From: Bacterioplanoides pacificum
Lineage (GTDB): Bacteria; Pseudomonadota; Gammaproteobacteria; Pseudomonadales; Oceanobacteraceae
Length of the DNA stretch: 64,000 bases
Assembly (NCBI RefSeq): GCF_042648445.1
Contig: NZ_JBHRYB010000001.1
Coordinates: forward strand, 620,001-684,000
Direction: 5' to 3'
The stretch's first letter is position 1; every line of letters begins with the position of its first letter. The position numbers and the translations under genes were made by a program. The notes beneath the pieces are model-generated. The model searched no databases, had not been told where the DNA came from, and saw nothing but the letters and a program-made list of their open reading frames with translations. Shown here in pieces: positions 45,821 through 54,163 of this stretch.

Positions 45821-46060
45821 ATGAAAGAAAGCCGTGACTATCTGGAGATGTCATTCCATTCAATTAATTGTTTTTCTGATGACGGCACACTGGATGTGCA
45901 TGAGCTGGAAAAGATCCTCGATATCGCTAAACGTGACGGCGTTATTGATGACAACGAAAAGCGGGTATTAGCGAATATCATCGGGCGTTTATCCGATAAG
46001 GAGCTGCGTGGCGAGTTGCGTCGCCGGGTGGATGATCTTAAAGCTGAGTACGATATTTAA
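45821..46060 (+). CDS. TerB-like small acidic helical protein
   Basis: 79 residues. DDGTLDVHELEKILDIAKRDGVIDDNEKRVL (parts, ~20-50) is a TerB-type acidic metal-binding pattern with repeated Asp/Glu helices. AACAGGAG lies before ATG 45821. It is the last gene of the YjfI-PspA-flotillin cluster and ends about 80 bases before the presumed element end. Confidence 0.65.
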   Translation: MKESRDYLEMSFHSINCFSDDGTLDVHELEKILDIAKRDGVIDDNEKRVLANIIGRLSDKELRGELRRRVDDLKAEYDI

Positions 46061-46142
46061 GGATCAGCTGGCCTCCTGCCAGAGGCCGAACTATCTTTTA
46101 ATTCTCGCTACTTTCAAGGTTTTTGCGTTTTTCGGCTTCTTT

Positions 46143-46232
46143 AATACCCCCATATATACCCCCATGTTTATTGGGGTGGGGGGTATTGGCAATATTCTGT
46201 TTGGATCAACAGGCAAGGTTTAGGCAAGGTTT
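46143..46232. repeat. Left-end arm-type repeats and tandem 11-mer
   Basis: AATACCCCC (46143-46151), ATACCCCC (46156-46163) and GGGGGTATTGG (46179-46189), then AGGCAAGGTTT exactly repeated in tandem (46211-46221, 46222-46232). The 353 bases between the TerB-like gene and the next gene (46061-46413) hold nothing else that I recognise. Confidence 0.6.
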
Positions 46233-46413
46233 TTCAGGCCCAGATAGTCCCATCTCTCAAGCGGTTCTTTCACGCTACAGGCAGCCCGAATCGCTGGTCG
46301 AGCCAGGGCACAGCGGTCGATATCAAAAGTCTTTGGACGATATTGCTCGCTAATGTCCCTCCCTTTCCAGTTCAGTCAATGTACTCTAAGCCTTTTACCT
46401 GGGGAGGCAGACT

Positions 46414-47436
46414 TTGGTTCCATTCTCTATGTTACTACTAGCGCTAACGAGTGATTACCCTGAAAGCGCGTGGAAGAACTATTTTCGCTATATGACCGGA
46501 GCTTCTCTGAGGACCGTAAATCATAATTTGAGTACAAAGACAGGCGAAGAATTTATGGCTTGGCTCATCTCAAAAGCAGAGAAAAACCAGAATTTTCCTG
46601 AGACGTTAAGGCAGGACTTTTCAGATTTTAAGCAGGCGAGAGAGAATGGTAGGGATTGCATAATGCCAGGTCGGAATATGGCATTGGCAGAGCACTATGG
46701 TGTTGAATCATTTTATAGCATGAAGCTGATTGACTTGATGGCGTATCCCTTCTCATCTGATTTCACTAACGGAAGTCTGGATCGCGCAGACGATTATATT
46801 TTCTGGGCTCAACATTATCCGTATTCTGAAATCATTGCTTATGTTGGTGATAGATATTTTTGGAAATTTCAGATTGAAACGCGTCTTGCAATGGATGCTC
46901 TGGTTATGTCGTTGGCTTGTCTTGCTTTGGATTCTGGTGACTATGTTGAAAACATTGATGATATAATGAACATGGTGATTATCCCTTATCTTAATAAGAG
47001 TAAGAGTGAAAAATCTTGCCGTGGTCACTGGTTTAAACAGCTTAGGAATAAGGTATGTGAAAAACACTCTTTAGGTGTCAGTGACTTTTATGGCTCTATT
47101 GCAATAGGTGACGAAGACCCGGATAACGTCGAAAAGCGATACAAACGTTGGATGAGCGGTAATAACCAGGCAACAGAGACAAAAGTTGGTGAGTTGTTAC
47201 AGCAGCTTCAGAAAGAATTTGAATGGGATGATAGGGATGTTATGGCGGCAGCGAATGCATATAAGTTCTATTGTTCGGTTCCTTTATTAAATTCATCATT
47301 AAATTCATCTGATCTGGGTATTCTGCATTCAGTACCGTGTGGCGATGTTGGCTTTAAGGTTCGTGAAGAATTCAATGACGATTTTTCTGAACGATTTAAG
47401 TTCTGGATGATGTCACTTTCAGAACAGTTTAAATAA
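46414..47436 (+). CDS. Protein of unknown function, AT-rich
   Basis: 340 residues from TTG 46414, chosen because GGGGAGG lies six bases upstream; ATG 46429 is an alternative. Soluble, mostly helical, rich in aromatic residues (e.g. DDYIFWAQHYPYSEII ~130-145; YVGDRYFWKFQIETRLAMDALVMS in parts). I recognise no catalytic motif or family. Codon use and base composition are distinctly more AT-rich than the core genes, which speaks for transfer. It begins the element and has its own terminator, so it is a candidate defence or accessory gene. Confidence 0.65.
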   Translation: MVPFSMLLLALTSDYPESAWKNYFRYMTGASLRTVNHNLSTKTGEEFMAWLISKAEKNQNFPETLRQDFSDFKQARENGRDCIMPGRNMALAEHYGVESFYSMKLIDLMAYPFSSDFTNGSLDRADDYIFWAQHYPYSEIIAYVGDRYFWKFQIETRLAMDALVMSLACLALDSGDYVENIDDIMNMVIIPYLNKSKSEKSCRGHWFKQLRNKVCEKHSLGVSDFYGSIAIGDEDPDNVEKRYKRWMSGNNQATETKVGELLQQLQKEFEWDDRDVMAAANAYKFYCSVPLLNSSLNSSDLGILHSVPCGDVGFKVREEFNDDFSERFKFWMMSLSEQFK

Positions 47437-47437
47437 T

Positions 47438-47466
47438 AAAGCCTACTCCAAGGAGTAGGCTTTTCT
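47438..47466. terminator. Bidirectional terminator
   Basis: AAAGCCTACTCC-AA-GGAGTAGGCTTTT (47439-47464), 11-bp perfect stem, with A-run and T-run. It serves the unknown gene on one side and the mini-ORF on the other. Confidence 0.85.
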
Positions 47467-47468
47467 TG

Positions 47469-47561
47469 TCAGCGTTTGGGTGGGTTGTTTCCACGTCCTT
47501 TCCCAGAGCTGTTACCGGTTGTGCTGGGACCGTTGTGTGGTCTCGGTGCAGTTTTGGCCAT
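47469..47561 (-). CDS. 30-residue Gly/Pro/Asn-rich mini-protein
   Basis: Frame MAKTAPRPHNGPSTTG, then GNNPPKR at the end. Thirty codons, preceded by GGAG at 47570-47573 (8-base spacer) and ended just before the bidirectional terminator. It is basic and disordered-looking, with an NxSGKGRGNNPP pattern. No function can be named. The clean ribosome site, terminator and sequence order argue that it is translated. Confidence 0.5.
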   Translation of the reverse strand: MAKTAPRPHNGPSTTGNSSGKGRGNNPPKR

Positions 47562-47674
47562 TGTTTTGTCTCCATTTTTATACTCGACATTGAGTTCTTG
47601 TATAAAACCAGAGCAATGTCGCCAGTCACAGGGACATCCGGCAGCAATTAGATAAATAAAACTCTATTTCATCG

Positions 47675-48778
47675 TCATGGAGAGGGTATTTCCCACACGC
47701 CTTTCAGCCTTTCCACGGTATGCCGCCACTTGGTCGCGGTCGGCTTACAGACCGTGTTCTGATTACCAAATAACCCGGTTTCACTGAATGCTTTGCCGGT
47801 GGCCTCGGTATGCAGCCAGTTGACGGGCACAATGTATTCGGCCATTTCGTCAGGCTCTGCAGCAAAGTCACTGTAATCCATCTGAGTTGGCAGGCTGGTT
47901 AATGGCTTACCGTCGATACAGAAGTCGCTGATGCGCTGGCGTTCGCCGCTAACAATGCCCACGCCAACATAACCTGTTTTAGGGATGTTCACCCAGACCC
48001 GGTCGCCTTCGGCCAGCATATTCAGAGTGTTGGAATACCACTGGCCGGCACCGGCTGAGATAAATCCGTATTTAAGAGCGTCTTCCCAGTTACGGCGCTC
48101 GCCATGGCCGAAGGATACATAGAACTCGCCATTCCACGGCTCGCGGGCGCCACGGGTGCTGACCAGTTGCTGAGTCTCCTGTGGGTCGATCATCCAGGCA
48201 CGGGACAGGTAGCGGTTATTGCCGTCAGTAAATGCAGAAAAGAACACCGCGTTAATACCCACGCCATGGCGGTTGTTCAGGTAGGTGATGATGCGCTCGG
48301 TACTGGCATCCAGCTCAGATGCCACAATCACCATCTGGTGGGAATCATTGATGCTGATGTCTTCCAACGGCTGACCAAATTTCGCCTTAAAAGCTGCATC
48401 CAGGCTTTGCACTGGCAGCTTATGCTTGGTGGCGAAGTCGACGTAACAATCGACCAGCTGATTGTCTTCCAGCGTTTCTATCCACGAAGCGTAATCAATA
48501 GCCTGCGCCACCACATCCCGCGGTGTTTTATCGCGCTTTAGTTCAATGATGATGACGCTGCCGTTGGCATCCAGTGCCAGCAGGTCGATGCGCTTATCAA
48601 AGCTGGTGCGTACCTGACGGCCTATCAGCAGCCAGTCGGCGTTGATGATGGATACATCCTGCACAATCAGCTCTTCCAGCTGGTTTTCATCGTCCAGGCG
48701 GGCGGTCTCCAACCGGGTTGGTGTGCTGGCTGTGCTGTTGCCGGCGTTGATGCGCCAGATGCCTTGTTGAATGGCCAT
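47675..48778 (-). CDS. DUF91/NucS-like endonuclease with C-terminal PUA/EVE-like domain
   Basis: 367 residues. Residues ~30-110 hold the restriction-endonuclease fold typical of DUF91: FDKRIDLLALDANGSVIIIELKRDKTPRDV with D..ExK (~59-88, quoted in part). Residues ~220-320 (FGHGERRNWEDALKYGFIS, LAEGDRVWVNIPKTGYVGVGIV in parts) resemble PUA/EVE or ASCH domains that read modified bases. A modified-base reader joined to a nuclease is known from type IV restriction systems. It is the last gene of the hsd cluster. Confidence 0.65.
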   Translation of the reverse strand: MAIQQGIWRINAGNSTASTPTRLETARLDDENQLEELIVQDVSIINADWLLIGRQVRTSFDKRIDLLALDANGSVIIIELKRDKTPRDVVAQAIDYASWIETLEDNQLVDCYVDFATKHKLPVQSLDAAFKAKFGQPLEDISINDSHQMVIVASELDASTERIITYLNNRHGVGINAVFFSAFTDGNNRYLSRAWMIDPQETQQLVSTRGAREPWNGEFYVSFGHGERRNWEDALKYGFISAGAGQWYSNTLNMLAEGDRVWVNIPKTGYVGVGIVSGERQRISDFCIDGKPLTSLPTQMDYSDFAAEPDEMAEYIVPVNWLHTEATGKAFSETGLFGNQNTVCKPTATKWRHTVERLKGVWEIPSP

Positions 48779-48870
48779 AACATCCTCTTCCTGACTATTT
48801 ATCTTGAATCAGTGGCTGGGTTAGTAGCTGACCCACTGAGTTGACAGCTTTTTGCCAGCGGCCTAAAGTC

Positions 48871-48901
48871 GCCACCAACACGCCCCCGGCCTCTTGGTGG
48901 C
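48871..48901. other. Hairpin in the gap between DUF91 gene and HEPN-TM gene
   Basis: GCCACCAA (48871-48878) and TTGGTGGC (48894-48901), perfect 8-bp stem with a 15-base GC-rich loop. No T-run. Role uncertain. Confidence 0.35.
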
Positions 48902-48945
48902 CAGCAACCTACGCTGAGGCTTTTTGCACCCCTAAGGCGTCTGCG

Positions 48946-50568
48946 TTATGGCTCAAAAAAACTGGCTGGCGGTGATTGCATGGTTCTTTCCATACCATCG
49001 CGCAGTGATTCGAGCTTTAACATAACCTTGCGGTTTTGTGCGTTAAGAATATCCGGTGATACCCATTGGCGATCATCAAAACCGCCAATGTAAACTCTTT
49101 CCGTTCTGGTTTCCCCAGACATCAATCCACGTTCACCAAAACCGACGTAGAGGGGTTTTTGGGTTGTAAAAACGGGAGTCCTTCCGTTGTTCAGGTATAG
49201 CCTGGCATGAACGTAACCACTGCTGAGGGTTTTGTCGCTCTGGTTGCGTACTGTCACTTGTATGTTGGGTTCGATGCGACCAAAAGAGCCTTTCGTATAT
49301 TGCAGTTTTACATCCAGTATTTCTAAGTCGGCGTTACCGATGCCAACACTGTCCCCATTACTGAAGATAGTTTTTAGTTTACTGATATCCGGTAACACTT
49401 TTGCGACCTGGTTTGCTGTCGTGGTATTGGTATCAAGGCCGCTATGTACGCCCAGCTGGTCAAAGCTCGACGATTTGATCGGGACACTCTTCCTCATGCC
49501 ATCGCTTATGCCAATCAAATTCAAAATCAGCTGCCGGTCGCTGGCATTCAGAATGTCGGGGGATTTCCAGCGCTCCTCTGAAAATCCACCCATGCTAACG
49601 CGGGTAGTAACGGTTGAATTAGGCTTCAGGCCATGGTCACCAAAGAAAATGTACAGATTTTCACGGCTTCGCCCTGCGCTGGTATCTACCGCAGGTTCCT
49701 TCTGACCCTGGATATATAAGCGAGCATCCAGTTTGGCGGAACTTAAATACAGTTCTGTTTTGTTATTCACGGTTATTTCAATGAATGGTTCCGTACTTCT
49801 GAAGCTACCCTCACGATAGCTTAAACGAATATCGGTAATTTCAAGATAGTTGTTTGGAATGGCAGTGTGTCGCCCCTGCTGCATGTGTTTACGCCAGGCA
49901 GACGTTTCATTTTTATCAGTATTTGAAATTGGCTTTGGTATATCTTTCTTATCAGCAACCTCAATATTTTTTTCAGTAACTTTCGCTGAAGACTTTGGTT
50001 CATGCTTAGTGGTTTGCGATGCAGACGATGGTTTGGGTTGTGGCTTCTGTAGTGCAGCCCGAACCTCTGTATTTTGTTGCCCCAGTTCAGAAACAAGCTT
50101 AATAGTCTTCGTGCCTTCTGGAATTACGAGGGGTTGTACATGTTTAGTTGGCTTTTGATTAATAAGCCATTGATACCCCATATAGAGAACAAGCATGACC
50201 ATCACCCAGCGCCAGAACCGCCGACGAGGTTTTGCGGCTGGTATCGGCTTCAAGCCAGAAGCAGGGTCTTGCTGCATTGTTTTAGCACGCTGCATTGTCT
50301 GATCAGTCACCAACTCTTCCAACTGAGCAACGGCCTTTCTTGCAGTATCCAGAAAAATTTCAGGCTCGCTCAATTCAAAATCATGTTCATGCATCATCTT
50401 GTTACGAATCGTGGCGACATAGCGCAACTTTTTAAGCAACGGCGCTGGAATATAGCGCTCGGCATGTGACAACTTTTCATGCATACCACGCCCTTCGGCC
50501 TTGAAGTGCGTTTCCAGAATATGCTCGGCCTTTTTGGTGTGGTTAATAACCTGTTCGATGATGCTCAT
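48946..50568 (-). CDS. HEPN-like, single-TM protein with duplicated C-terminal domain
   Basis: 540 residues. Residues 1-90 are helical (DUF4145/HEPN-like) with R55-N-K-M-M-H60, the Rx4H pattern of HEPN ribonucleases, followed by Glu/Asp-rich helices. A membrane helix at ~117-135 (FWRWVMVMLVLYMGYQW) follows RRR. A disordered Lys/Ser/Pro linker covers ~140-240. Two homologous beta-rich domains cover ~246-372 and ~420-535, each with EGSF or KGSF, EP, R..RL.I, FG..GL, and GGF...W.SPDILNA..R (in parts). The gene lies inside the hsd cluster. It is not a known RM subunit and I cannot name a function. Confidence 0.6.
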   Translation of the reverse strand: MSIIEQVINHTKKAEHILETHFKAEGRGMHEKLSHAERYIPAPLLKKLRYVATIRNKMMHEHDFELSEPEIFLDTARKAVAQLEELVTDQTMQRAKTMQQDPASGLKPIPAAKPRRRFWRWVMVMLVLYMGYQWLINQKPTKHVQPLVIPEGTKTIKLVSELGQQNTEVRAALQKPQPKPSSASQTTKHEPKSSAKVTEKNIEVADKKDIPKPISNTDKNETSAWRKHMQQGRHTAIPNNYLEITDIRLSYREGSFRSTEPFIEITVNNKTELYLSSAKLDARLYIQGQKEPAVDTSAGRSRENLYIFFGDHGLKPNSTVTTRVSMGGFSEERWKSPDILNASDRQLILNLIGISDGMRKSVPIKSSSFDQLGVHSGLDTNTTTANQVAKVLPDISKLKTIFSNGDSVGIGNADLEILDVKLQYTKGSFGRIEPNIQVTVRNQSDKTLSSGYVHARLYLNNGRTPVFTTQKPLYVGFGERGLMSGETRTERVYIGGFDDRQWVSPDILNAQNRKVMLKLESLRDGMERTMQSPPASFFEP

Positions 50569-50670
50569 AGTCTGTTTCCGTACATAACCAGCGCACTCCT
50601 GCGCTGGATTCTTGTGGTTGCCTTGTATTTAACAGTCAGTGTCGTGTGTTGGTTGAATTGGGTTCATTGC

Positions 50671-52560
50671 TCAGTTCAGCGCTTGCTCGATGATGGCGTC
50701 GGTGAGGTTTAGCTGGGTTTCGCTCGCCTGCTGCAGGCGGTCTTTCAGCTGGTCACAGAGGGCGAATAGCTCGCCGACTTTGGCGATGACATTGGTTTGT
50801 TCAATTTCAGACGGGAAAGGGCAGAGTAAATTTTCTAGTTTTCCCTGGTAAATTGCCCAGACGTTGGTGGTTCCGGATTTTATTTTATCAAGTTCATACT
50901 TTCCCGATATGCTTCGCATCCAAATATCAATAAAATAAGATGTTGCTGGTTTTGAGAACTTAGCGCGTAGAATATTATTGTTATATAGTATTTTTATATT
51001 TTTTTTATTTTCAAAAACACATGTTTTTCCTACAAGCTCTTTGCTGTTTCTTGTATTGAATAAGAAATCACCAGAACTCAAATGGAATTTTAGTGCTTCT
51101 TCTTCTGTTGCATCCACATTCGTGATTTCTGCAATGTCGAAACCTCCAGTATTTAATATGTTATTCATTTTGAAATAGGGGTACTTCAAGTCGGGTGACT
51201 GACTATTTTTCCCCTTATCTATTCCCACGTGATGTTCAAGTGATAGTGTTCCGAATCTCACCCACTCCCACCCCTCTGGCAGTCCAAACGGTTTCTCTTC
51301 GTCACTCACCGGCGGCAGTTTTTTCGGCTTTTTGATTTTGCCTTCTTTCACCAGTCGGGCTTTTTCGGCGTCGATGCGTTTTAGCAGTTCTGACGCGGGT
51401 TCATCCTCTGGGTTTTGTTGCACCAGTTTACCCATAACGGCGAGTTGGAGGATGGTGTCTTTCAGGCGGTCGATGGCCCAGGCGCCCATGGGGCCGGAGA
51501 ACAGCAGGTCGAAGTGTTGGGCGAGGCGTTGCCAGTTATCGCTGAGTTCTTGGGCGTTAGCTGACTCTGTCAGCGTTGCCAGCAGGGTGTCGGTTAGTTG
51601 CTGGTGGGCGGTGAGCTGGTGTTCGCTCTGTTGCTCCAGCTGGTCGCAGAGGGCCATCAGTTCATCGACTTTGGCGACGATACGTTGTTGTTCGGCGAGA
51701 GGGGGGAGCGGAATGCATATATTCCCCCATTTGCCTTTATTCAATATCGAAATGGTAGTGCTTGATGAATTACTCCACGCCATCTCTTGAAAGTATGAAC
51801 TGCTCAGAGCTGCGAGCAGATATTCTTCCATAGGCAAGAAGGGGGTTATGGAATTGATCTGTTGATTGAAGCTACAGCGTTCGCGAGATATTGCGCACTT
51901 GCCAATAGTCCCAATACATACCATCAGTAAGGAACCTTTCGGCACCTCTCGACCTAAAGCATTTAGACCCGATTCAGATAGAAACTCGCTAGAGTTCTTC
52001 AGTATTCCTTGGTCAATGTCGCCTGGCTTCACGAATGGGATGTTGCCAGTGAAATATTCTGCCTTTCCTTTCGCTGGTGTCCCCCCTGTTTGGGTATTTC
52101 CCAAATTCCCCAGCCTTACCCATTCCCATCCCTCAGGCAGCTCAAAAGGCTTTTCGTCGTCATTCACCGGCGGCAGCGGCTTCTGCTTTTTCAGCTTACC
52201 GTCTTTGACCAGCTGCGCTTTTTCCGTCTCGATGCGCTGCAGTAACTCTGCAGCCGGTTCGTCATCCGGGTTTTGTGGTACCAGTTTGCCGCGTACGGCC
52301 AGCTCTAAAATCAGCTCACGCAGTTTTTTGATGCCGGTGAGTTCGAGCTTGCTGCTTTTCCCGGAACCACGGCCGCGCCCAGCGGTGGATTTGGGTGTGA
52401 CGGTGCTGGTCCAGAGGTCGAGGTGTTCTGTGACCAGTTGCTGGGGGGGTCGTTGCTCTTTACCCGCCGCAGGCGCTTGGCTGTCCGAACGCTCTGGTGG
52501 ATTTTGACCAGCTATCTCTGCTTGGTAGCGCGCTGCGCCTTCGTTGATCTGGTTGCTCAT
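50671..52560 (-). CDS. hsdS: type I restriction-modification specificity subunit
   Basis: 629 residues. Two target recognition domains (TRD1 ~140-305, TRD2 ~440-610) are separated by duplicated conserved blocks: LRELILELAVRGKLVPQNPDDEP and LKDTILQLAVMGKLVQQNPEDEP (in parts), followed by EKPFELPEGWEWVRLG and EKPFGLPEGWEWVRFG. HsdS recognises the bipartite target for HsdM and HsdR. An extra ~75-residue N-terminal leader precedes the first block. The DNA coding TRD2 (about 50860-51150) is much more AT-rich than the rest. It overlaps hsdM by four bases. Confidence 0.93.
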   Translation of the reverse strand: MSNQINEGAARYQAEIAGQNPPERSDSQAPAAGKEQRPPQQLVTEHLDLWTSTVTPKSTAGRGRGSGKSSKLELTGIKKLRELILELAVRGKLVPQNPDDEPAAELLQRIETEKAQLVKDGKLKKQKPLPPVNDDEKPFELPEGWEWVRLGNLGNTQTGGTPAKGKAEYFTGNIPFVKPGDIDQGILKNSSEFLSESGLNALGREVPKGSLLMVCIGTIGKCAISRERCSFNQQINSITPFLPMEEYLLAALSSSYFQEMAWSNSSSTTISILNKGKWGNICIPLPPLAEQQRIVAKVDELMALCDQLEQQSEHQLTAHQQLTDTLLATLTESANAQELSDNWQRLAQHFDLLFSGPMGAWAIDRLKDTILQLAVMGKLVQQNPEDEPASELLKRIDAEKARLVKEGKIKKPKKLPPVSDEEKPFGLPEGWEWVRFGTLSLEHHVGIDKGKNSQSPDLKYPYFKMNNILNTGGFDIAEITNVDATEEEALKFHLSSGDFLFNTRNSKELVGKTCVFENKKNIKILYNNNILRAKFSKPATSYFIDIWMRSISGKYELDKIKSGTTNVWAIYQGKLENLLCPFPSEIEQTNVIAKVGELFALCDQLKDRLQQASETQLNLTDAIIEQALN

Positions 52561-54041
52561 TTGGCGGTTTCTCCGCCTTTTTCGCCCGTGAGAGCAGCAG
52601 CCAGTATGCCTTTGAGCTGGTCGCGCAGTTTCTGGATGTCGTTCTGCTGGTCGGCGTATTGGGCCAGCAGTTCGTCCGGGTCGTGGCTGATTTGCTCTCC
52701 GACGTGTGGGTTTTTGATATCCAGGTTGTAGTTGCGCGCCTGAATATCGCTAAGGCTCACTTTCCAGGCTTGTTCGTTTTCTACACGTTTGGCAAAGCCG
52801 TCGGCTTCGTTGCCCCACCAGTCGATTTCGGTGGCGAATTCGTCAAAGCGCATGGGTTTGGTTTTGCTGTAGCTTTTGTAGCCTTCCGGGTACGGGTGTT
52901 CGTAGTACCAGATGTTCTCGGTCGGTTGGCCTTTGGTGAAGAACAGCAGGTTGGTTTTGATGCCGGTGTATGGGTTAAACACGCCGTTGGGCAGGCGCAC
53001 GATGGTGTGCAGGTTGCAGTCATTGAGCAGGCGTTCTTTTAAGCGGGTTTTCATGCCTTCGCCGAACAGAAAGCCATCGGGCAGTACCACGGCGGCGCGG
53101 CCACCGTCTTTCAGCAGGCGGATAAACAGGGCCATAAAGAGGTCGGCGGTTTCGCGGGTGCGGAACTCGGCCGGGAAGTTGTTTTCAATGCCGTCTTCTT
53201 CGGTGCCACCAAACGGCGGGTTAGCCACAATAACGTCGACACGCTCTTTTGGCCCCCAGTCGCGGTAAGGGCGGTTGAGGGTGTTGTCGTGGCGAATCTG
53301 ATCAGGCGTTTCGATGCCGTGCAGAATCATGTTGGTGGTGGCCAGCAGGTGCGGCAGTGGCTTTTTCTCAACGCCGTGTATGGTCTGCTGCAGGACTTTT
53401 TCGTCTGTTGGTGACTGCACGTAGCGTTTGCGCTTGTGCTCGATGGTGCAGGTTAAAAAGCCGCCGGTGCCGCAGGCTGGGTCCATCACGCTATCTTCGA
53501 GTTTTGGATCGACGCGGTCGACCATAAATTCGGTGACGGCACGGGGTGTATAAAACTCGCCTGAGTTACCAGCACTTTGCAGGTCTTTCAGAATCTGTTC
53601 GTACATGTCGCCGAAGGCGTGACGCTGCTGCGATTTGTTGAAGTCGATACCTTCCTGAATTTTGTTGATGACCTGACGGATCAGCTGACCAGATTTCATG
53701 TAGTTGTAGGCGTCTTCGAAGACGCTGCGAATCACGGCGGCGCGTTTGTCGCCAGCGATTTCGAGGTTCTGCAGGCCAGGGAAGAGTGTGGCGTCGATAA
53801 AGTTTTTCAGTTCGTCGCCGGTAATGCCTTCCGGGTTAGCTGCCCAGTTACGCCAGCGCATAGCGGTCGGTATCGGGCTTTTGTAATTGTCGTCAAAGAG
53901 TTCCCACTCTTGTTCGCGGTCGTCGTAGATTTTGAGAAACAGCATCCAGACTAGCTGGCCGATGCGCTGGGCGTCGCCGTCGACGCCGACGTCTTTGCGC
54001 ATGATGTCTTGGATGGATTTGATTACGGTGCTGATGCTCAT
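52557..54041 (-). CDS. hsdM: type I restriction-modification N6-adenine methyltransferase
   Basis: 494 residues. HsdM N-terminal helical region, then SAM motif DPACGTGGFL (~194-203) and catalytic NPPF in VIVANPPFGG (~277-286). It methylates adenine when paired with HsdS. The 123-base gap to hsdR holds two REP-like sequences. Confidence 0.95.
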   Translation of the reverse strand: MSISTVIKSIQDIMRKDVGVDGDAQRIGQLVWMLFLKIYDDREQEWELFDDNYKSPIPTAMRWRNWAANPEGITGDELKNFIDATLFPGLQNLEIAGDKRAAVIRSVFEDAYNYMKSGQLIRQVINKIQEGIDFNKSQQRHAFGDMYEQILKDLQSAGNSGEFYTPRAVTEFMVDRVDPKLEDSVMDPACGTGGFLTCTIEHKRKRYVQSPTDEKVLQQTIHGVEKKPLPHLLATTNMILHGIETPDQIRHDNTLNRPYRDWGPKERVDVIVANPPFGGTEEDGIENNFPAEFRTRETADLFMALFIRLLKDGGRAAVVLPDGFLFGEGMKTRLKERLLNDCNLHTIVRLPNGVFNPYTGIKTNLLFFTKGQPTENIWYYEHPYPEGYKSYSKTKPMRFDEFATEIDWWGNEADGFAKRVENEQAWKVSLSDIQARNYNLDIKNPHVGEQISHDPDELLAQYADQQNDIQKLRDQLKGILAAALTGEKGGETAK

Positions 54042-54063
54042 GGGGAGGTTCTACCTTCTGTGG

Positions 54064-54131
54064 TCGCGGGCATGGCCCGCTCCTACGTGTTATCTGTTGT
54101 GTTTTTGTTCGCGGGCATGGCCGCACCTACG
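54064..54131. repeat. Two REP-like elements between hsdR and hsdM
   Basis: TCGCGGGCATGGCCCGCTCC (54064-54083, runs on to CTACG) and TCGCGGGCATGGCCGCACC (54109-54127, on to CTACG) share the form GTAGGxGCGG-CATGCCCGCGA on the other strand. This matches REP/REPIN elements of pseudomonads and relatives. Both run in the same direction. Confidence 0.7.
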
Positions 54132-54163
54132 TTATGCCAGGGTGGTGGCAGAAAGCCGGTAGT

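Noticed and set aside
46061..46353. Short frames in the left-end intergenic region
   Set aside because: They run across repeats, lack ribosome sites and show no protein-like composition.
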